A stretch of 64,000 nt of DNA from Bacillota bacterium (GTDB lineage: Bacteria; Bacillota; Clostridia; Lachnospirales; Lachnospiraceae), in NCBI GenBank assembly GCA_023407575.1, contig JAEYLX010000049.1:1-64000 (forward strand), given 5' to 3'. The position numbers and the translations under genes were made by a program. The notes under the pieces are model-generated. The model worked only from the letters and a program-made list of their open reading frames with translations. It did no database searches and was not told the origin of the DNA. How positions within the stretch are numbered: position 1 is the stretch's first letter; each line of letters starts with the position of its first letter. This document shows, in pieces, positions 40,910 through 49,365 of the stretch.

Positions 40910-43216
40910 TTAGCCAACCCATTCCTGTGGGATTTCGATTACTGTTTCGTCTTTCTTAAGAACAACTTCCTTCCCATAGATTACAACTGCAATCTCTGAT
41001 CCGTTTAGTGTTTTAAAACTTGCTCGCTCTTTGTTAATACTTACCTCAATTATGTCATTTTGATAACAAATGCGGAAGGAATAACTATTCCATGCCTTTG
41101 GTATGGAAGGTTTAAATGTCAATTTCTCTTGATCGGAACGCATTCCACCAAAACCATATACTATATTCATCCAAGCTGCTGCGATGGAGGTTGTATGTAA
41201 TCCCTCTGAGGTATTACGATTGTAATTATCAAGATCAAGTCTAGTGGCAAATTGGAAGAATTGATATGCCTCTTCATGCTTCTTTAATTGAACTGCCAGG
41301 ATAGAATGTACAGATGGAGAAAGAGAACTTTCGTGAATGCATCTAGGCTCGTAATATTCATAGTTAGCCTTAAGCTCTTCCTCCGTAAATCTTCCATTAT
41401 ATAACAGCATCATCATAAGTACATCCGGCTGCTTTATCATATCGTTACGATAAATCCTATCATAACTCCAATGATGATAAAGAGGGAAGTCCTCGGTTGG
41501 TATTAAATCAACATCAATATGAGGAAGATTAAAATAGCCCTCGTGCTGCTCATAAATTTTGCTATCCTCACTGTAAGGAAGGAACATATGATTCGCCAAC
41601 GTCTTCCATTCAATGCACTCATTCATGCTGAGGCTGCTTTCTTTTGCGATTTCCTCATAAGCAGAAGGATTCTTTTTCTTTAATCTTTCAATTACTTCAA
41701 GTGTATATTCAAAGGTTGTCTTGCCCATAAAATTAGTATAGCAGTTATTATTAACCATCATCTGGAATTCATCAGGTCCCATTACACCATAATAACCATA
41801 GTTGGTATGGGATGAATTCCAAGCGCCTCTGGAAGCAAGCATACGACTCACTTCAATAAGAATAGGCAGTCCCTTTTCAAAGACATACTCCTCATCCTTT
41901 GTAATTAACTCATAATGCCAGATACCATAAGCAACTGCTGTTGATGCCTGAAGCTGTATACTGGCATGTTGCCATAAACTACAACATTCGCGACCACTAA
42001 TGGTAGCGATCGGATAAAATGCACCTTTATTATCCAGCGCTTCTGCTCTTTCTTTTGCCTGTGGCAACGTCAAATAACGATAATCTAATAAGTGTCTTGC
42101 TGCATCACGGTTATTAAAAATATAGAAAGGTAAACAATAGGTCTCCGTATCCCAGAAGGTATTTCCACTATAGGCTTCCCCGGTTAAGCCTTTTGCACCT
42201 ATTATCGTTCCGCTATCAGCTCCATGATAAGTTTGATGCATCTGGAAGATACAATAGCGAATCCCCTGCTGATTTAATTCATCTCCATCAATTACAATGT
42301 CAGAATCTTTCCAGGTTTTATCCCACCACTCAGTATTTTCATTCTTCAAGGATTCATAGCTAGTGTTCTGTAACTGCGCCATGGAGCTACTGCACTTATT
42401 ATTGAACTCCTCCCGTTGTTTTGTGGAATTGCCTTTATATGCAATATTTAATATAAGCTTATGAAACGTTACTGCTGCGCCTTTTGTTAATTTAATTTTA
42501 AATTCCTTTAAGGCTTGCTTCTCTTCAATCAAATCCTTTTCTTCAATTGAATCAATATCAAATCTACATATGGAGTATACGGATTGATTTGTATTCATTG
42601 TGTCTGCTAATATACTGGTCCACTTCTCACCATAATTTATTGAATTGCTATTCCAAAAATTTTTATTTGCCATACGATGCAGTATCGTAAAGTCAAGACC
42701 AGTTGTAATGGAAGCTTCACCCTCAAAGTTTAAAGGCGTCAGCGTAACTTTCTGCCCTGCTTGATGGGCATCCTTCATAGATAAGAAGCGTTCAAATTCT
42801 AATTTGATTTCACGACCATCTTCGAAAACATAAGTATAGGATCTAGATAAAATTCCTGTCTTTAAATCCAAAACTCGGTTAAAATCTTTTATCCTCGTTG
42901 CATCTGCTACGATAAGTTCGCCACCAATCTGAATTCTAAGGTATAACCAATCCAGCGAGTTAACCATAAATTCCATCTTATCAATGATACCCTTATAGGC
43001 AGAGCCTTCTGTTTTCAATGTTTCATAAATTCCATTAAAATAACTTCCGATTAGTCGGTCGCCAGTATATCCTTCTTCAAAATATCCACGAACTCCCATG
43101 TATTCATTGCCTAAACTGAATATGGATTCAGATACCAGCGAATAACCTGGATTAAAGCCTTCTTCAATGATCTTCCAAGGATCTGTAATATAATATTTGT
43201 CTGCTATTTTTGCCAT
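40910..43216 (-). CDS. GH65 glycoside phosphorylase, probable alpha-1,3-oligoglucan type (b)
   Basis: 768 residues with the same fold: GNTFWDTETYCLPFYIF (about 353), the general acid in MGPDEFQMMVNNNCYTNFM (about 483) and the phosphate-site segment ESSLSPSVHSILAV. It differs from the neighbouring enzyme around the catalytic loop (FQMM in place of YHER), a place that sets acceptor choice, so the two probably take sugars of different linkage or length. Its start lies 3 bases after the stop of the upstream permease gene, so it is clearly in the transporter operon. Confidence 0.88.
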   Translation of the reverse strand: MAKIADKYYITDPWKIIEEGFNPGYSLVSESIFSLGNEYMGVRGYFEEGYTGDRLIGSYFNGIYETLKTEGSAYKGIIDKMEFMVNSLDWLYLRIQIGGELIVADATRIKDFNRVLDLKTGILSRSYTYVFEDGREIKLEFERFLSMKDAHQAGQKVTLTPLNFEGEASITTGLDFTILHRMANKNFWNSNSINYGEKWTSILADTMNTNQSVYSICRFDIDSIEEKDLIEEKQALKEFKIKLTKGAAVTFHKLILNIAYKGNSTKQREEFNNKCSSSMAQLQNTSYESLKNENTEWWDKTWKDSDIVIDGDELNQQGIRYCIFQMHQTYHGADSGTIIGAKGLTGEAYSGNTFWDTETYCLPFYIFNNRDAARHLLDYRYLTLPQAKERAEALDNKGAFYPIATISGRECCSLWQHASIQLQASTAVAYGIWHYELITKDEEYVFEKGLPILIEVSRMLASRGAWNSSHTNYGYYGVMGPDEFQMMVNNNCYTNFMGKTTFEYTLEVIERLKKKNPSAYEEIAKESSLSMNECIEWKTLANHMFLPYSEDSKIYEQHEGYFNLPHIDVDLIPTEDFPLYHHWSYDRIYRNDMIKQPDVLMMMLLYNGRFTEEELKANYEYYEPRCIHESSLSPSVHSILAVQLKKHEEAYQFFQFATRLDLDNYNRNTSEGLHTTSIAAAWMNIVYGFGGMRSDQEKLTFKPSIPKAWNSYSFRICYQNDIIEVSINKERASFKTLNGSEIAVVIYGKEVVLKKDETVIEIPQEWVG

Positions 43217-43219
43217 AAT

Positions 43220-44098
43220 TTATCCCTTCAATGCACCGGCTGTTGCACCCGCTGTAATCTGTTTTTGGAAAATTGTAAATAAAACTATCGGTGGTATAAT
43301 GGAGAATGCTACTGCACGAAGCACCTCTACGTCTGTTGCATTAGAATCTCTAAACTGGAACAAACGTACCATAACTGTTTCGTTTCCCGAACCATTCAGT
43401 ACCAAGTAAGGTAATAAGAAATCAGACCATGCCGCATTAATTGTAAAGATTGCAATTACCATTACAATTGACTTTGATAATGGTAATATAATTCTTATAA
43501 ACGTCTGCAAAACGCCACACCCGTCTAATTTGGCTGCCTCAATCAATTCCTTGGGAAGTCCTTCAAAGAATTGTTTAAAAAGAATTACATAAAAAGCATT
43601 TGCACCGATGGAAAGCCAGATTGGAATAAAGGAACCACCTAGTCCCAATTTTGTAATATTTACGAACAAAGCAACAATACTGGTTGTTGATGGTATTAAT
43701 AAACTCCACATAACTAAGGCAAAAATCACTTTATGCCCTCTCGGCTTTAATATTGCAAGACCATATGCCAGTAAGCCATTAAAAAAGATAGAACATACGA
43801 TGCTGCCAACCACAACAATAGAGGAATTAATGTAATACCTCATAAACTTTAATTTGTTCCAAGTAACTAAATAGTTATCAAAATTAAATACTGAAGGAAG
43901 AATGGTTGCATCCTTTCTAAATTCAGCGTTATCCTTAAAACTGGCTAAAAACACCCATACTGCAGGGAAAAATGCTATGATTACTAAAACGATACATATT
44001 ACAAAGATCAATACGGCCAATAATTTATGGCGAAAGGAATGAAGATCGTAATACCGAAGTGTTCCCTCATCCTTTTTTAAATACTTATTGAAAAACAT
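43220..44098 (-). CDS. Carbohydrate ABC importer permease, MalG type
   Basis: 292 residues, six membrane helices. The ATPase-contact loop reads EAAKLDGCGVLQTFIRIILP, the EAA-G pattern of sugar permeases. Partner of the next permease. There is no ATPase gene in the locus, so the pair must use a shared MsmK/UgpC-like subunit encoded elsewhere. Confidence 0.92.
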   Translation of the reverse strand: MFFNKYLKKDEGTLRYYDLHSFRHKLLAVLIFVICIVLVIIAFFPAVWVFLASFKDNAEFRKDATILPSVFNFDNYLVTWNKLKFMRYYINSSIVVVGSIVCSIFFNGLLAYGLAILKPRGHKVIFALVMWSLLIPSTTSIVALFVNITKLGLGGSFIPIWLSIGANAFYVILFKQFFEGLPKELIEAAKLDGCGVLQTFIRIILPLSKSIVMVIAIFTINAAWSDFLLPYLVLNGSGNETVMVRLFQFRDSNATDVEVLRAVAFSIIPPIVLFTIFQKQITAGATAGALKG

Positions 44099-44170
44099 TA
44101 TTACCTCCTAATCTACCCGAATACTATGGGATTCTACAAATAATCATTGCACTGCTCACGATAAGTCAAT

Positions 44171-45094
44171 TTAGTTATCCTTTGACTTGGTAAGTTTAAA
44201 GTACAACCCACTTAAAATAACAAGAACAATACAAATCAAAACGGATAGTGCTGCCGCTGCAGGGTAATCTATTCTAACAAAAGCATAGTTATAAACTAAA
44301 TTCATGATAGAAATACTCGCATTATTCGGACCGCCATTGGTCATTACCAGTGGCTCGTATAGGATTTGGAAAACTGTTATTATCTGCAGAATAAGTAGTG
44401 TTTTACCTAAAGAGAAAATATTAGGGAAGGTAATATGCCATATCCTTTGGCGAATACCGGCTCCATCTAAGGTTGCCGCTTCATAGAGTTCTGAATTAAT
44501 ACCATTAATACCGGCCATATATATAAGGGCTGTCGAACCAGCACCCTTCCAGGTCATTATTGCAACAATGAGCGGAATTGTTAATTTGGGATTTGTTAAC
44601 CAAATCATTGGTTCTATGCCAATCTTGTCGATTAAAATATTTAAAACGCCTGTTTTTCCTGATCGAAAGAAAAAGGTCCACATCATTACCATTGCCATAC
44701 CTGGCATGATGTTAGGAAAATATACACCTAATCTGAAAAAGCTTTTTAAATGGACTGTTTCCGTAATTAAGATAGCCATAAAAATCGGGATAAAGAAACC
44801 GATAATTAATGACCAAAAAATATATTTAAACGTATTAGCAAACGCATCTAAAAAATCTACATGACTTAAAACCTTTATATAATTATCAAACCAAACAAAC
44901 TCCTCTAACCGAACACCTTTTGCTGTATATAGGGAGAGTCGAACACTTTCCAATAATGGCTCCCATACAAAAAAAGCAAATAATACGATGGTCGGTAACA
45001 TGATTAACCACCCTGCAATGTCCCTCTTCCACACTGCATTTCTTTTTTGCTGTGTAATAAGAGGTTTTGTCGGATCCTTTTTCCTAGTCAACAT
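44171..45094 (-). CDS. Carbohydrate ABC importer permease, MalF type
   Basis: 307 residues with six membrane helices after a charged N-terminus. The EAA loop is ELYEAATLDGAGIRQRIWHI and the closing helices contain EPLVMTNGGPNNASISIMN, a wording usual for the MalF/LacF side. It follows the binding-protein gene, from which it is separated by a stable hairpin. Confidence 0.92.
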   Translation of the reverse strand: MLTRKKDPTKPLITQQKRNAVWKRDIAGWLIMLPTIVLFAFFVWEPLLESVRLSLYTAKGVRLEEFVWFDNYIKVLSHVDFLDAFANTFKYIFWSLIIGFFIPIFMAILITETVHLKSFFRLGVYFPNIMPGMAMVMMWTFFFRSGKTGVLNILIDKIGIEPMIWLTNPKLTIPLIVAIMTWKGAGSTALIYMAGINGINSELYEAATLDGAGIRQRIWHITFPNIFSLGKTLLILQIITVFQILYEPLVMTNGGPNNASISIMNLVYNYAFVRIDYPAAAALSVLICIVLVILSGLYFKLTKSKDN

Positions 45095-45177
45095 TTATTC
45101 ACTCTCCTCAAACTTAATAATCAAATCTTAATGCTATGCTTATTTAAATCTTCCCTTTTTTGATGCCCTATTTCATA

Positions 45178-45214
45178 GATGATGGGGTCATCTCAGAAAG
45201 AAAACCCCATCATC
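45178..45214 (-). terminator. Stable hairpin between binding protein and permease genes
   Basis: GATGATGGGGT and its exact inverse ACCCCATCATC flank a 15-base loop. No T run follows on the minus strand, so it is more likely a block to 3' exonuclease that raises binding-protein mRNA than a terminator. Confidence 0.65.
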
Positions 45215-45232
45215 ATAGATGTAATATGAAAA

Positions 45233-46714
45233 TTATTTGTTTACAGTATCATCAAGTGTCTTCTGATAATTCTCGTCAGCTGTCTTCATAAGAGCTGCAA
45301 CATCTGCATTCTCATCTGTAACAACAGCCTGAAGCACTTTTGTTAACTCTGCATATAACGCCTGTGTATCTCCGCCTTCTTCTGGACGAAGAGCGCCTTC
45401 TTGCTTAATGAAATTGAAGTAATCGTTATAAAGATTCATATCAACATTACCAAACTCAGTAACGATTGCATTCTGTGCATCAATGATATCCTGTGCAATC
45501 CAAGCTGGGAAAGGAGGGATAATCGGAACTTTGTTCTCAATCTTTGTCTGTGCATCTTTTTTCATACCATCAATACTTGCATCTGTTACGATTGGAGCTT
45601 TACCCATAACTTCAAGATAATCAAGTGCTGCATTGATCTGCTCTGGTGTTGCATCAGCAGAGAACATATAAGGTGTACCACCGGACAAGGAATACTGCTC
45701 GCCGTTAGGACCAGCTGGAAGTGGAACAATCGCTAAATCTTCTGCAGGAAGACCGTTAATAAGTGTTGGTTGATCAACAGCATCAGCTGCTGCAATATAC
45801 ATACTAGCTACGCCAGTACCTAACTGCTGGAAGCCAGTACCCCAGTTTTCCATAGTAGGATCTGCTGTAAGTACATCATATTCCCATTTTAATGATTTCA
45901 CATATTCCATAGCTGCAATTGCTTCTGGTGTATCAACAGTAGCTGTATATTTTCCGCCTTCTTCTGTTACAAAGGTTGCGCCAAATGCCCATGCAATATT
46001 TGAGAAATGCCAGCCGCCAGCAGCATCTCTTGCTAATAAGCAGAAACCAGCCTGACCAGTTGCGTCTTTAATCTTCTTAGCTGTTTCAGCTAATTCTGTC
46101 CAGGTCTTAGGATATAAAGGAACACCATTTGCATCTACAAGACCAGCTTCTCTAAACATAGCTACATTAACATATAAACCAAGTGCATAACCATCACGTG
46201 GAACACCATAGATTCTTCCGTCTTTAGAAAGAAGATCTCTAATGGAAGGATTCATTTTATCAATCCAACCACGTTCTTCAAGGATATCAGTAATATCAGC
46301 TACAAATCCACCATTAATAAGTTTCTGTGGCTCTGTAAACCATGTTTCAAAAATAGTTGGAAGTCCGCCGGACTCTGCCAATGGTACAAAAGTATCTACA
46401 GCATACTTATAATATGCAGGTTTTACTGTTACATTTGGATGAGTTTCATTAAAAGTCTTTACATAACCTTCATGTAATTCAATTGCTACTGTATTAGTAT
46501 CTTCAGGCCAGATACCAAGGGAGATTTCAAATGGATCTGCATTCTCCTCTGGAGCTGTTGTAACATCAGTATCTCCGCTTGGAGCTTCTGTTGCCTTAGG
46601 AGCATCTGTTGCTGGATCCTTAGTACCATCCTCTTTTTTACCACATGCTGCTACCAAAGATACTACCATCAACATGCATAACAAGAGACTAATTATTCTT
46701 TTCATTTTTTTCAT
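45233..46714 (-). CDS. Sugar-binding lipoprotein of the ABC importer
   Basis: 493 residues. The signal peptide ends SLVAAC, a lipobox, and a Thr/Pro/Asp-rich linker follows. The SBP_bac_1 fold shows in EISLGIWPEDTNTVAIELHE, YGVPRDGYALGLYVNVAMFR and FSADATPEQINAALDYLEVM. It captures sugar outside the membrane for the two permeases. GGAAGGAGAA precedes the ATG. The ligand is expected to be the oligosaccharide cut by the GH65 enzymes. Confidence 0.92.
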   Translation of the reverse strand: MKKMKRIISLLLCMLMVVSLVAACGKKEDGTKDPATDAPKATEAPSGDTDVTTAPEENADPFEISLGIWPEDTNTVAIELHEGYVKTFNETHPNVTVKPAYYKYAVDTFVPLAESGGLPTIFETWFTEPQKLINGGFVADITDILEERGWIDKMNPSIRDLLSKDGRIYGVPRDGYALGLYVNVAMFREAGLVDANGVPLYPKTWTELAETAKKIKDATGQAGFCLLARDAAGGWHFSNIAWAFGATFVTEEGGKYTATVDTPEAIAAMEYVKSLKWEYDVLTADPTMENWGTGFQQLGTGVASMYIAAADAVDQPTLINGLPAEDLAIVPLPAGPNGEQYSLSGGTPYMFSADATPEQINAALDYLEVMGKAPIVTDASIDGMKKDAQTKIENKVPIIPPFPAWIAQDIIDAQNAIVTEFGNVDMNLYNDYFNFIKQEGALRPEEGGDTQALYAELTKVLQAVVTDENADVAALMKTADENYQKTLDDTVNK

Positions 46715-46802
46715 AATTTCTCCTTCCCTTTTCCTTCATAACTTATTAGGTTATACAGATTCATTTTATTATGTAATCCGTATTTCGTAAATATGGGATT
46801 TA

Positions 46803-47414
46803 TTATGCTCTTTCTTTTCTCTTTAAACCTACAAAACCAGCTACACAACCAGCCATAGCAACTACTGCAAGAGTAGCAACTGCAACGCTTTCACCAGTCT
46901 TAGGTACAGAAGTATCTTCAGCTACAGGCTCAGCTGCAACTTCTTCTTCAACTACAGCGCCAATAGTAGGAGCAGCATCATCGGATAAGAAGATATCTTT
47001 AATTGTATATGTACCACCGTCAAAACCAGTAAAGTTAGTCCAAGACAACATCTCAAGACTTGATACATCAATAACTACATCTGTATATTCTTCAGTTATT
47101 GTAGAAACATCAGTAGTTAATGTGTCAGAAATAACGATTTGTGCTTTTGATAAACTCTCGCCAGTTCCCTTAATAATAATGTGAAGATAAGGAACTTCAA
47201 CTGCTGCATCACCAAGATTTAACTGTGTCCAGTTGCTAGGGCCTTGAACTGTTCCATCAATAAGTTCGCCTGCATTAATAAATCCTGCTGTTAATGTACC
47301 ATCTTTCATTAAATCCTTTGTAGTTGCTGCAAAAGCACCAGCTGACATAACCATTGTAAGAAGCATTGCTACTACCACCGCGGTAAGACTTTTCCGCATA
47401 ATTGAATTTCTCAT
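46803..47414 (-). CDS. Wall-anchored (VPKTG) surface protein with a jelly-roll-like domain, first gene of the glucan operon
   Basis: 203 residues: a signal peptide (LTAVVVAMLLTMVMSAGAFA), a single domain of about 125 residues (PSNWTQLNLGDAAVEVPYLH... SLEMLSWTNFTGFDGGTYTI) that looks like a carbohydrate-binding beta sandwich, an acidic linker rich in Glu and Ala, then VPKTGES, a helix and the basic tail KRKERA. The end is a sortase signal in which Val replaces the Leu of LPKTG. I know no named family for the domain. It precedes the binding-protein gene, so it may hold glucan at the wall. AGGAGGT precedes the ATG. Confidence 0.75.
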   Translation of the reverse strand: MRNSIMRKSLTAVVVAMLLTMVMSAGAFAATTKDLMKDGTLTAGFINAGELIDGTVQGPSNWTQLNLGDAAVEVPYLHIIIKGTGESLSKAQIVISDTLTTDVSTITEEYTDVVIDVSSLEMLSWTNFTGFDGGTYTIKDIFLSDDAAPTIGAVVEEEVAAEPVAEDTSVPKTGESVAVATLAVVAMAGCVAGFVGLKRKERA

Positions 47415-47438
47415 ATAAAAACCTCCTCATAAATAATT

Positions 47439-47455
47439 AGTTTTACGTTAAACGT
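47439..47455. promoter_or_regulatory. Putative LacI operator, downstream site
   Basis: GTTTTACGTTAAAC (47440-47453), with CG at its centre as in most LacI-family sites, about 65 bases into the leader of the transporter operon. Confidence 0.55.
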
Positions 47456-47476
47456 ATAAAACGTCAGATTATATTA

Positions 47477-47494
47477 TGTACAAAACGTTGTACA
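47477..47494. promoter_or_regulatory. Palindrome in the leader of the transporter operon
   Basis: TGTACAA-AACG-TTGTACA, two exact 7-bp arms. It differs from the 14-bp sites either side, so it may bind a second regulator or be an accessory site. Confidence 0.5.
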
Positions 47495-47504
47495 CTTCGT
47501 ATAC

Positions 47505-47518
47505 GTTTTACGTTTAAC
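47505..47518. promoter_or_regulatory. Putative LacI operator at the transcription start
   Basis: GTTTTACGTTTAAC covers the predicted start point of the transporter operon (about 47515), the position where a repressor blocks initiation. Confidence 0.6.
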
Positions 47519-47521
47519 CTA

Positions 47522-47550
47522 ATATTATCATTTGTATTTATTTATGTCAA
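47522..47550 (-). promoter_or_regulatory. Sigma-A promoter of the glucan transporter-phosphorylase operon
   Basis: Minus-strand TTGACA, 17 bases, TAATAT. It would drive the surface protein, binding protein, two permeases and two GH65 genes. Confidence 0.8.
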
Positions 47551-47746
47551 TAGTATTTTGGTAAATCCCAAAAATATTTATTTTTACTACGAATCATATA
47601 CATTACAAATTAATTTTATAATATTTGCACAAATAAAAACCATTTTTTGATTCTATTTCTTGTTTTATTAGGCAATCTTATATTATTTATAAACCTCCAA
47701 ACTTTGGTCTTAAAAGCAACAGGCACTTCAAGTATCTTATTGTTGT

Positions 47747-47795
47747 CTGGAATGAGAGAAAGTGTTAGTTTTACTAACACTTTCTCTCATTCCAG
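47747..47795. repeat. Perfect 23-bp inverted repeat with a three-base loop
   Basis: The two arms (47747-47769 and 47773-47795) are exact inverses around TTT. The element begins one base after the stop of the LysM-GH18 gene. There is no T run after it, so it is an unusually stable 3' hairpin rather than an ordinary terminator. Confidence 0.9.
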
Positions 47796-47796
47796 G

Positions 47797-49092
47797 TTAA
47801 TCAAATTTTGTTTTTAACATTGTCTCAACATCATACTGTGTATTAATAACAAGCCAAGTATAAGGTGCAAAATACATAATGTTCCAGACTGCAACACCTT
47901 CTAAATTATACTCTTCAATTAAATTAACTATAGCATTGATGGACCTTGCATCTTTAAACCAAACAAAATGGTCCACCCCAGTAATATTATAGGTATAATA
48001 AGGTGTTTCAGTTGTGTCATCGTACTTAATCTCTGCATTTGTCTGATTCGCCAAATTTAAAGCATCTGAATTAGTCAGTACTGATCCCATCCCGGTTGTT
48101 TCTCCCTCAATATAAGGAAGCTCCCAGTCATATGCCAATCTGGTTAAACCAATAAAGATTTTTTCTGGTGGTATTTGAGTTAAAGCAAATCGTAAATAAT
48201 CCTCTAAAAAATTAACTGTAGTTTGAGCTACTGTAGGCATGAAAGCAGTTGCCCAACTATAAGACAATAAAACAACATGATTAACAATTTCACCTATCCT
48301 TTTGAAATAAGCTATATCATTTTGAATCCCCGAAATATAACCGAAGGTGGATGGCACCAAGGTTACAAAGACTTCATATCCTTCTCTGTTAAGGACCGTA
48401 GTTACTCTATCAATAAAATCTATGTAACGGGGAATATCCTCTGGCAATATTGCCTGGAATCCTAAGTCCACACCTCGAAAGCCTTTCGACTTCAGAATAG
48501 AACGCAGATTATTAATTAAATTTAACTGTGCAACATCATTATTCAAAATAGAATGGTTAATTCCATAACTGCTCCTACCCTCTGCCGTAATGGAAGACAG
48601 CATCATTATTGGTATTACCCCATAATCTTTTGCTAATTTCAAAATTTCAGAATCGTTAACACCTAAAATGGTTCCGTCTGCCATTGCTTGATAATTAATC
48701 ACTGTAATATAAGTCAAATATGGTAATGTTTTAACTAAAATACTACTATTTATAAATGAAAACGCATACCCTATAACCTTTATGTTCCTCTTATGAAGAT
48801 AACTAATAACCAGCTCTTCTCCCACATATAAATAATCCCGGTCAGCAAGATACGGATTATTACGAAGCAATTCTATTACTGTGACTCCATTCTCTTCTGC
48901 AATACTTTCAATTGTATCCCCATCCTTAACAATATAAGTTTGTTCTGGAAAGGTTATTAAAAGACTTTGTCCGATATTCAAATTATAATTTGGAGGTAAA
49001 CTATTATCCTTTAATAATCTTTCTACCGGTATATTATATTCTTCCGCTATGGTATAAATAGTTTCATCTGCCTGAACGGTATGAATTTTCAT
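47797..49092 (-). CDS. LysM-GH18 protein, spore-lysin (SleL/YaaH) type
   Basis: 431 residues from the ATG of MKIHTVQADETIY, which follows AAGGGG by 6 bases; a longer reading adds 14 residues without a ribosome site. Two LysM repeats (about 1-46 and 50-96, the second as YIVKDGDTIESIAEENGVTV) bind peptidoglycan. The GH18 barrel has FRGVDLGFQAILPEDIPRY where active enzymes read DxxDxE; here the last Glu is replaced (G-V-D-L-G-F-Q). That Gln may weaken or abolish hydrolysis. Relatives cut cortex muropeptides during spore germination. Confidence 0.85.
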   Translation of the reverse strand: MKIHTVQADETIYTIAEEYNIPVERLLKDNSLPPNYNLNIGQSLLITFPEQTYIVKDGDTIESIAEENGVTVIELLRNNPYLADRDYLYVGEELVISYLHKRNIKVIGYAFSFINSSILVKTLPYLTYITVINYQAMADGTILGVNDSEILKLAKDYGVIPIMMLSSITAEGRSSYGINHSILNNDVAQLNLINNLRSILKSKGFRGVDLGFQAILPEDIPRYIDFIDRVTTVLNREGYEVFVTLVPSTFGYISGIQNDIAYFKRIGEIVNHVVLLSYSWATAFMPTVAQTTVNFLEDYLRFALTQIPPEKIFIGLTRLAYDWELPYIEGETTGMGSVLTNSDALNLANQTNAEIKYDDTTETPYYTYNITGVDHFVWFKDARSINAIVNLIEEYNLEGVAVWNIMYFAPYTWLVINTQYDVETMLKTKFD

Positions 49093-49193
49093 TAAAAACC
49101 CCTTAAAAGCACTTAGTATTATATATGCTTTCACGGGGGTTTTATGCTAGAAAGCCCTTTTACCTCAAGTTGATACCCCTATATTATAGGCTA

Positions 49194-49354
49194 TTATTGC
49201 ATAGTTTTTAGACTCTTCCAACTAAATGGTATAGAAAGCCTTTTTGCAGCATTGGCTCCTTCCACGCAAGTTACCTGCGCCATTCGAAATCAGATAGACA
49301 AACTCCTGTAACCATTCCAACATATCCACAGCCTATGATAGCAATATTGGTCAT
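49194..49354 (-). pseudogene. Decayed 5' end of a UDP-glucose 6-dehydrogenase gene
   Basis: From an ATG 12 bases after the GT4 gene stop, the frame reads MTNIAIIGCGYVGMVTGVCL then SDFEWRR and stops. Another frame continues AQVTCVEGANAAKRLS for a few codons and stops too. GYVG-x-VTGVCLSDFG-x-xVTCVE is the NAD-binding start of UDP-glucose dehydrogenases, so this is a frameshifted remnant of about 50 codons. It lies in the direction and place of a third gene of the GT4 operon. Confidence 0.75.
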
Positions 49355-49365
49355 CTACTCTTACC

